From NCBI GenBank assembly GCA_002329445.1, contig DCTU01000026.1, positions 1-8,075 on the forward strand: a stretch of DNA of 8,075 nucleotides. Reading direction: 5' to 3'. Of the stretch, positions 1 through 4,774 are shown one piece after another. Within the stretch, counting starts at the first letter, position 1, and each line of letters begins with the position of its first letter. Made by a program: the position numbers and the translations under genes. The notes beneath the pieces were generated by a model. That model searched no databases, had not been told where the DNA came from, and saw only the letters and a program-made list of their open reading frames with translations. Source of the DNA: a bacterium UBP9_UBA1432. GTDB taxonomy: Bacteria > Vulcanimicrobiota > Xenobia > Xenobiales > Xenobiaceae.

Positions 1-881
1 CCCGGGGAGGCTCCCACGCCTCGCAGGACGCCGGGCTCTTCCGGGATGGTCGGGGGGGGTGGAGGTGGGGGGGAGGCAACCGGGGCGGCCGCCGGCGCCG
101 GGGGAGCGGAACCCTCTTCACCAAGGCCTTCCGAGAGGGCCTCGGCCAGTGCGGCCACGGCCTCTTCGGCGTCTTCGCCGGTGGCACGGAAGCGCACCAT
201 CTCGCCGTGGGAAACCTGCATGGTCATCAGCGCCACCACGCTCTTGGCGTTCACGTGCTCGTCTCCGCGCACGAGCTGAACCTCCGAACGGAAGCGCTTG
301 GCCAGGTTGGCCAGGACGGCGGCCGGACGAGCGTGCAGGCCTTGGGGGTTGGGAACCACGACCGGGGCCGAGACGGAGCTGGGACCGACGACCTTCTGGG
401 CGGGTTCGTCGGCGGTGACCAGATGGAGGGTCAGGACGGGGTCGCGGCCGGCTTCCACTGGCCCGCTGACAGGCTGGTAGCGCGCGACGAGCTCGCCGTT
501 GGTGATGACCATCTCGGTCAGGAGGCTTCGGGCTCGCGAGGCGACCTCATCGGCCTCGAAGGCCAGCAGCGGATCACCGGCCCGGACCTGGTCTCCGACC
601 TGGACCCGTGGCTGGAATCCCTGCCCCTTCAAGGCGACGGTATCCAGCCCGACGTGCATGAGGATCTCGACCCCGGAGGGGTGGGCCACCGTCAGGGCAT
701 GGCAGGAGGGATGGATCTGGACGACGGCCCCGTCGCAGGGAGCCACCAGGCATTGGCTGATCGGGTCGATTGCGATGCCGTCGCCAACCATCTTCCCGGC
801 GAAGACCGGGTCGGGGACCTCTTCAATGGGGAGGGTGAACCCGCTGACAGGGGCGAGGAGTATCAGGGTCTGTGCTTCCAT
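1..881 (-). CDS. Soluble PTS phosphotransferase fusion EIIA(Glc-type)-HPr-EI, N-terminal 293 codons (runs off the left edge)
   Basis: Cytoplasmic phosphoryl-relay protein of the sugar phosphotransferase system. EI takes phosphate from PEP and passes it via HPr to EIIA and then to a membrane EIIB/EIIC, none of which is in the window. Residues 1 to about 150 are an EIIA-Glc domain. The two active-region histidines are His61 (SCHAL) and His76 (LMHVGLDTV), 15 residues apart like His75/His90 of E. coli Crr. Residues about 170-255 are HPr, with the phosphorylation motif GLHARPAAV (His183) and NAKSVVALM. Ser214 lies 31 residues after the histidine, matching Ser46 of HPr. Residues 257-282 are a Pro/Ala linker with seven consecutive prolines. 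From about 284 the EI start motif (GVGASPG) begins and the frame leaves the window open. The ATG at 881 is supported by GGAG eight bases upstream. The order matches NagF-type fusions, but sugar specificity cannot be read here. Confidence 0.93.
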   Translation of the reverse strand, partial: MEAQTLILLAPVSGFTLPIEEVPDPVFAGKMVGDGIAIDPISQCLVAPCDGAVVQIHPSCHALTVAHPSGVEILMHVGLDTVALKGQGFQPRVQVGDQVRAGDPLLAFEADEVASRARSLLTEMVITNGELVARYQPVSGPVEAGRDPVLTLHLVTADEPAQKVVGPSSVSAPVVVPNPQGLHARPAAVLANLAKRFRSEVQLVRGDEHVNAKSVVALMTMQVSHGEMVRFRATGEDAEEAVAALAEALSEGLGEEGSAPPAPAAAPVASPPPPPPPTIPEEPGVLRGVGASP

Positions 882-889
882 CGGGCAAT

Positions 890-893
890 CTCC
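890..893 (-). promoter_or_regulatory. Shine-Dalgarno site of the PTS fusion gene
   Basis: On the minus strand GGAG lies eight bases before the ATG at 881. It is the only good start signal near the beginning of the EIIA domain and fixes the N-terminus. No other in-frame ATG is visible just upstream. Confidence 0.7.
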
Positions 894-936
894 GTCCAAT
901 TCCCGGATGACCGCCGGGTCGGGACTTGTGGGTCCG

Positions 937-983
937 AAGGATCCTGGAGGGCGGAAATTCCACGGTGCCTCCAGAAGGACCTT
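937..983. repeat. Imperfect inverted repeat between the methionine-synthase-like gene and the PTS gene
   Basis: AAGGATCCTGGAGG (937-950) is mirrored by CCTCCAGAAGGACCTT (968-983). The inner six pairs (TGGAGG/CCTCCA) are perfect around a 17-base loop, and the outer part pairs only with bulges. No T-run follows on either strand, so this is not a typical intrinsic terminator. It may be a weak RNA hairpin in the 121-bp gap or a protein-binding dyad. No sigma70-like promoter is evident in this gap. Confidence 0.35.
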
Positions 984-1002
984 TCGAGGCCGTGCATGCC
1001 CC

Positions 1003-2175
1003 TCAGGATTCCGCGAAGGAGCGGCGCAGTCGAGCCGCGGCCAGGTTCAGGACGCGCAGCTTGGCAGCAGCTCCCGTGATCGTGTTGACGGGCCGGTTGG
1101 CGAAGGCCTCGAAGCCACAGTCGGGGTTCAGGAAGATCCGCTTCGGGCCGATGGCCCGGGCCAGCCTGCGAGTCCTGGAAACCACCGTCTCGACCGGTTC
1201 CATCTCGGCCGTCCGGGGGTTGAGGACCCCCAGACCGATCTCCCGATCGGCGGGCAGGCGGGCCAGGGCCTCCAGGTGGTCTTCGTGCTCGGAGGCGTAT
1301 TCCAGGACGAACTGGCGGATCTTCATGTCGCAGAAATAGGGGAGAAGCCGATGGTAGCTGCCTCTCAGGTGGATCTTGTCCTGCGGGGCGCAATGGCCTC
1401 GACAGACGTGCAGGCCGGTTCGCAGACCTTCGAATCCCTCCACCACTCGATTGATCAGGTCCACGGCAAAGGCCAGTTCGCTGTCCGGGTTGACCTGCCG
1501 AGACAGGGCGGCGCGCAGTCGGTTTCCGCGCGACTCGGGCTCGGCAAAGGCCACGTCGGCCAGCATGGGTTCATCGAACTGGACGAATGCGCATCCGGCT
1601 TGACCCAGATCCTCCAGCTCCTGGCGCAGCAGGGACACGACGTCGCGCCCCAGGGCCTCCTGGTCGGGATAACGCAGCGAGGACAGGGCCTGGACCCAGG
1701 CCGAGCGGGTCAACAGGTAGGGGCCTGGCAGGGCGACCTTGATCGGCCTGTCGGTCAATCGTTGCGCCCGTTGAAGCTCACGCACGGCCAGCGAGTCCCG
1801 GCGCCGAAGGGGAGCGACGACCACAGGGACGCGCACCGAGGAGAGGGGGATGTCCAGATCGGCCAGGAGCCTCTCGAAGAGTGGGCGGTCCTCGACGTGT
1901 CCGGCCAGGTCCTTCAGGCCCAGCAGCTCCACTCCGTCCACCCGTTCGGCGATGAATGAGTAGAAGTCGGGACGGGCCTGCTCACCGTCGCTGACCACGT
2001 CGACGCCGCACTCCTCCTGCAGCCGGATGGCCGCCTCGACCGCCGATTGGACGCGGGTCTCCATCTCGGCAGGGGCGAGGCGGCCTTGCCGGGCCAGGAT
2101 CATGGCCTCGACGAGACTTGGGGGGCGGGGCAGGCTGCCCACCACGGTGACGGGAAAAAGCGGCAACTGGCGCAT
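1003..2175 (-). CDS. Core methionine synthase (MetE C-terminal domain) family methyltransferase
   Basis: A 390-residue zinc-dependent thiol methyltransferase of the MetE/UROD-like fold (COG0620 type), expected to methylate homocysteine or a similar thiol in the cytoplasm. Visible motifs are VVGSLPRP (11-18), SDGEQARPDF (62-71), KVALPGPYLLT (146-156) and FVQFDEP (197-203). The zinc ligands are His256 and Cys258 (GLHVCRG), Glu292 (FVLEYAS) and Cys353 (LNPDCGF), followed by a C-terminal AKLRVLNLAA segment. All four metal ligands of MetE are present. The folate-binding N-terminal half of full MetE (about 750 residues) is absent, as in archaeal and YxjG/YxjH-type proteins. ATG 2175 was chosen because the family starts just before VVGSLPRP. 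An in-frame GTG at 2268 would add 31 residues unlike the family and has no ribosome site, though the site before 2175 is also weak. The methyl donor is unknown. A thiol transferase such as the epoxyalkane:CoM type is a less likely alternative. Confidence 0.88.
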   Translation of the reverse strand: MRQLPLFPVTVVGSLPRPPSLVEAMILARQGRLAPAEMETRVQSAVEAAIRLQEECGVDVVSDGEQARPDFYSFIAERVDGVELLGLKDLAGHVEDRPLFERLLADLDIPLSSVRVPVVVAPLRRRDSLAVRELQRAQRLTDRPIKVALPGPYLLTRSAWVQALSSLRYPDQEALGRDVVSLLRQELEDLGQAGCAFVQFDEPMLADVAFAEPESRGNRLRAALSRQVNPDSELAFAVDLINRVVEGFEGLRTGLHVCRGHCAPQDKIHLRGSYHRLLPYFCDMKIRQFVLEYASEHEDHLEALARLPADREIGLGVLNPRTAEMEPVETVVSRTRRLARAIGPKRIFLNPDCGFEAFANRPVNTITGAAAKLRVLNLAAARLRRSFAES

Positions 2176-2231
2176 CGGATCGCTCGATTTCCGGGGTTGG
2201 AGGAAGCGTTCGGCGCGTCCACCCGGGCTTC

Positions 2232-2253
2232 CCTGCCGGAACTGGCCGGCAGG
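2232..2253. promoter_or_regulatory. Perfect 8-bp dyad in the divergent intergenic region
   Basis: CCTGCCGG, a six-base spacer AACTGG, then CCGGCAGG form a perfect inverted repeat. It lies 57 bp upstream of the methionine-synthase-like start and 32 bp upstream of the epimerase start. It is the strongest symmetry in this 110-bp region, which should hold both divergent promoters, though no clear -35/-10 boxes can be read. It could be an operator or a hairpin in the epimerase leader. At this base composition an 8-bp GC dyad can also occur by chance. Confidence 0.4.
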
Positions 2254-2285
2254 ACCCCCGAGTCCCACCGTGAAATGGCCCGACC

Positions 2286-3221
2286 GTGAGTCTCCTGAGA
2301 AGTGCGGTCGTGACCGGAGGAGCCGGATTCATCGGAAGCCATCTGGCCCGCCGCCTGGCAGGGATGGGTTGCCGCGTGGTGGTCCTGGACGATTTTCGGA
2401 CGGGTCGCCCGGGGGCTCTGGAGGACTGCCCGGTCGAGGTGGTGCGTGGATGCGTGACTGACGCCGAGCTGGTGTGCCGCCTGACGGTTGGAGCCGAGGC
2501 CATCTTCCATCTGGCTTCGTTGGTCAGTGTCCCCGAGTCCCTGGCCCTGCCCGAGGAGAGCGTGCGGATCAACGTCGGGGGAACCCTGGCGGTGCTGGCG
2601 GCGGCTCGGGCCAACCGGGTGCCGCGCGTCGTCTTCGCGTCCTCGGCGGCCGTGTATGGAGACTCGCCCGTCTCACCGCAGCGCGAAGACCACCTCCCTG
2701 CTCCTTTGAGCCCCTACGGGGTCACCAAGCTGGACAGCGAGCACTACCTGGAGATCTGGAGGCGGACCTACGGACTGGGGACGGTCAGTCTGCGCTTCTT
2801 CAACGTCTTTGGTCCGGGGCAGGCTCCGGGCGGCCCCTATGGATCGGCGGTCCCCGCCTTCATCGGCCGCTCCCTGGCTGGGGAGGACCTGCTGGTGCAC
2901 GGCGATGGACTGCAGACCCGGGACTTCGTGTACGTGGACGATGCGGTGGATGCCTATCTCCTGGCAGCTTCCGCCCCCAGCATGTGCGGGACCTACAACG
3001 TCGGTGGCGGGCAGGGGGTCACGATCACGGACCTGGCCGGTGAGATCCTGCGCCTGACGGGATCCCGGGCTCGCCTCCTGCATGGCCCGCCGCGCCCAGG
3101 CGACATCCGTCACTCGGTCGCGGACACGACCAGAATCCGCTCCTGCGGCTATCAGGTCCGGGTCGGCCTGGAGGAAGGCTTGCGTCGGACCATCGGACAC
3201 TTTCGCCAGCAGCTCGGCTGA
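2286..3221 (+). CDS. NAD-dependent epimerase/dehydratase, UDP-sugar 4-epimerase-like (extended SDR)
   Basis: A 311-residue extended short-chain dehydrogenase/reductase, probably inverting C4 of a UDP-hexose or N-acetylhexosamine for surface polysaccharide synthesis in the cytoplasm. The Rossmann motif TGGAGFIGSH is at 10-19, and the acidic end of the second strand (VVVLDDF, Asp35) favours NAD. The catalytic set is Ser119/Ser120 in FASSAAVYGD and Tyr144/Lys148 in PYGVTK. The substrate-side signatures RFFNVFGPGQ (170-179) and GDGLQTRDFVYVDD (206-219) are typical of GalE/WbpP/Gne relatives. Length is normal for the family. The start is GTG at 2286, because TGGAGFIGSH begins only nine residues in and the nearby ATG at 2275 hits a stop at once. 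No clear Shine-Dalgarno precedes it. It is divergent from the methionine-synthase-like gene and 100 bp upstream of gdhA. The exact sugar substrate, or a dehydratase activity instead, cannot be decided. Confidence 0.9.
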   Translation: MSLLRSAVVTGGAGFIGSHLARRLAGMGCRVVVLDDFRTGRPGALEDCPVEVVRGCVTDAELVCRLTVGAEAIFHLASLVSVPESLALPEESVRINVGGTLAVLAAARANRVPRVVFASSAAVYGDSPVSPQREDHLPAPLSPYGVTKLDSEHYLEIWRRTYGLGTVSLRFFNVFGPGQAPGGPYGSAVPAFIGRSLAGEDLLVHGDGLQTRDFVYVDDAVDAYLLAASAPSMCGTYNVGGGQGVTITDLAGEILRLTGSRARLLHGPPRPGDIRHSVADTTRIRSCGYQVRVGLEEGLRRTIGHFRQQLG

Positions 3222-3224
3222 TCT

Positions 3225-3234
3225 CGTTCGAACG
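3225..3234. promoter_or_regulatory. 10-bp palindrome upstream of gdhA
   Basis: CGTTCGAACG is a perfect palindrome four bases after the epimerase stop, continuing as AAC so that the half-site partly repeats. It lies at the start of the 100-bp region that should contain any gdhA promoter. It is a candidate operator half-site cluster, but a 10-bp palindrome is weak evidence alone. Confidence 0.25.
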
Positions 3235-3283
3235 AACTATCCCGGGCTGGAGGACTCCCTCCTCAGGGCGAAGAACCTCCGCG

Positions 3284-3310
3284 ATCCGTCCTAATCCGTC
3301 ACGAATCCGG
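3284..3310 (+). repeat. Three ATCCG direct repeats spaced one helical turn, just before the gdhA ribosome site
   Basis: ATCCGTC at 3284-3290, ATCCGTC at 3294-3300 and ATCCGG at 3305-3310 start 10 and 11 bases apart, so they lie on the same face of the helix. They run straight into the gdhA Shine-Dalgarno sequence. They could be a regulator-binding array or a translational operator in the leader. Chance is possible, since the copies are short. Confidence 0.35.
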
Positions 3311-3315
3311 AGGAG
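3311..3315 (+). promoter_or_regulatory. Shine-Dalgarno site that selects the GTG start of gdhA
   Basis: AGGAG (within GGAGGAG) ends six bases before the GTG at 3322, an ideal distance. The ATG codons at 3331 and 3334 lie 15 or more bases away, so GTG 3322 is the preferred start. Confidence 0.8.
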
Positions 3316-3321
3316 AGTCCC

Positions 3322-4671
3322 GTGGCAGCAATGATGTCCGTCGAGCAGTTCATGGCTCAGGTCATGGCCAAGAATCCCGGGGAACACGAATTCCATCAGG
3401 CGGTTCGCGAGGTCTTCGAATCCGTGATGCCGGTCGTCGAGGCCAATCCCGTCTACCGGAAGATGAAGGTCCTCGAGCGCCTGGTCGAGCCCGAGCGCGT
3501 CCTGATCTTCCGGGTTCCCTGGGTGGATGACCAGGGGAACGTGCAGATCAACCGTGGGTTCCGAATCCAGATGAACAGCGCCATCGGGCCCTACAAGGGT
3601 GGATTGCGCTTCCATCCCAGCGTCAACCTCAGCATCCTGAAGTTCCTGGCCTTCGAGCAGGTCTTCAAGAACTCGCTGACCACGCTGCCCATGGGGGGCG
3701 GCAAGGGAGGCTCGGACTTCGATCCCAAAGGCAAGTCCGACATGGAAGTGATGCGCTTCTGTCATTCGTTCATGGCCGAGCTCTTCCGCCACGTCGGACC
3801 TGATACGGACGTGCCGGCTGGCGATATCGGGGTGGGAGGCCGGGAGATCGGTTTCCTGTTCGGGATGTACAAGAAGATTCGCAACGAGTTCACCGGGGTG
3901 CTGACCGGCAAGGGCCTCAACTGGGGCGGCTCCCGCATCCGGCCCCAGGCCACGGGATACGGAACGGTCTACTTCGCTCAGGAGATGCTGGCCACCCGGG
4001 GCGACAGCCTGGAAGGCAAGACGGTCACCGTCTCGGGATCGGGCAACGCGGCGCAGTACGCCGCCGAGAAGGCCGTGCTCCTGGGCGCCAAGGTGATCAC
4101 GCTGTCGGACTCCAACGGTACCATCGTGGACGAGGATGGGATCACCCCCGAGAAGCTTCAGTGGATCATGAACCTCAAGAATGTCCGTCGGGGCCGGATC
4201 AAGGAATACACCGATCAGTTCCGCAACGCGCGTTATCTGGAAGGCCGGCGACCCTGGAGCGTCCCCTGCCAGGTGGCCATCCCCGCCGCCACGCAGAACG
4301 AGCTGGAGCTGGAGGACGCCCGCACGCTGATCCAGAACGGGGTGGAGGTCGTCGCCGAGGCCGCCAACATGCCCTGCACGCCCGATGCCGTGGAACTCTT
4401 CTTGCACCACAAGGTCCTCTATGCGCCGGGCAAGGCCGCCAACGCCGGCGGTGTGGCCACCTCCGGTCTGGAGATGTCCCAGAATGCCCTGCACCTGGGC
4501 TGGCCGGCGGAGGAGGTCGAGGAGCGCCTGAAGGGGATCATGAAGTCGATCCACACGGCCTGCGTGACGCACGGCAAGGAGCCGGATGGCACCGTGAACT
4601 ACGTCAAGGGGGCCAATATCGCCGGCTTCGTCAAGGTGGCCGACGCGATGATCGACCAGGGCATCGTCTAG
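3322..4671 (+). CDS. gdhA: NADP-type glutamate dehydrogenase, hexameric class
   Basis: Cytoplasmic enzyme converting 2-oxoglutarate, ammonium and NADPH to glutamate, the main ammonium-assimilating reaction at high ammonium. The protein has 449 residues against 447 in E. coli GdhA, and key residues align without offset. Substrate-site lysine 92 is in GPYKGGLRFHP, catalytic Lys128 in MGGGKGGSDFDP, and Asp168 in PAGDIGVGGREIGF. The cofactor domain carries SGSGNAAQYAAEKA (238-251) and TLSDSNGT (260-267). The serine after the second strand, in place of an acidic residue, resembles NADP-using enzymes. Later signatures are PAATQNELE (321-329), VAEAANMPCTPDA (344-356) and GKAANAGGVATSGLEMSQN (370-388). 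The GTG start is set by a strong ribosome site. It follows the epimerase by 100 bp on the same strand and is followed by a strong hairpin. The protein appears intact. Confidence 0.97.
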   Translation: MAAMMSVEQFMAQVMAKNPGEHEFHQAVREVFESVMPVVEANPVYRKMKVLERLVEPERVLIFRVPWVDDQGNVQINRGFRIQMNSAIGPYKGGLRFHPSVNLSILKFLAFEQVFKNSLTTLPMGGGKGGSDFDPKGKSDMEVMRFCHSFMAELFRHVGPDTDVPAGDIGVGGREIGFLFGMYKKIRNEFTGVLTGKGLNWGGSRIRPQATGYGTVYFAQEMLATRGDSLEGKTVTVSGSGNAAQYAAEKAVLLGAKVITLSDSNGTIVDEDGITPEKLQWIMNLKNVRRGRIKEYTDQFRNARYLEGRRPWSVPCQVAIPAATQNELELEDARTLIQNGVEVVAEAANMPCTPDAVELFLHHKVLYAPGKAANAGGVATSGLEMSQNALHLGWPAEEVEERLKGIMKSIHTACVTHGKEPDGTVNYVKGANIAGFVKVADAMIDQGIV

Positions 4672-4704
4672 GAACCTTCCCCCGGCACAACCTGGCTCTG
4701 ACAT

Positions 4705-4760
4705 GACCGCACCCGCGGTTCCCCGGTCGCGGGAGCCGCGGGTGCGGTCTTCATTCCTTT
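4705..4760 (+). terminator. Strong intrinsic terminator or attenuator between gdhA and the receiver/ATP-grasp gene
   Basis: GACCGCACCCGCGG (4705-4718) pairs perfectly with CCGCGGGTGCGGTC (4736-4749). The stem continues inward with a G-U, an A-U and three G-C pairs, giving about 19 bp and a seven-base loop. It is followed by a T-rich run, TCTTCATTCCTTT, with the last stem bases shared. It starts 34 bases after the gdhA stop. Only 12 bases separate the stem from the next gene's ribosome site, so no promoter fits between them. The T-run is interrupted, so termination may be partial. Confidence 0.85.
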
Positions 4761-4761
4761 C

Positions 4762-4766
4762 GGAGG
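4762..4766 (+). promoter_or_regulatory. Shine-Dalgarno site that selects the ATG at 4775
   Basis: GGAGG ends eight bases before the ATG at 4775. An in-frame ATG at 4703 would add 24 residues, but these would be encoded by the terminator hairpin itself and no ribosome site precedes it. The shorter start is therefore chosen. Confidence 0.85.
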
Positions 4767-4774
4767 TCTCTGCG

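Noticed and set aside
207..1959. Plus-strand open frames (207-1079 and 499-1959) over the PTS and methionine-synthase-like genes
   Set aside because: They are antisense to two genes with clear catalytic motifs, cross their boundary, and read as low-information Gly/Asp/Gln-rich sequence.
2176..2268. N-terminal extension of the methionine-synthase-like protein from GTG 2268
   Set aside because: The added 31 residues do not resemble the family, which begins just before VVGSLPRP, and they would overlap the 2232-2253 dyad.
4683..4697. Possible sigma-54 promoter (CGGCAC then TGGC) between gdhA and the hairpin
   Set aside because: The GG and GC elements are 11 rather than the required 12 bases apart, and the -24 and -12 boxes each deviate from consensus.
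4703..4774. Upstream in-frame ATG at 4703 for the receiver/ATP-grasp protein
   Set aside because: The extra 24 codons coincide with the terminator stem, and no Shine-Dalgarno precedes them. GGAGG sits correctly before ATG 4775.
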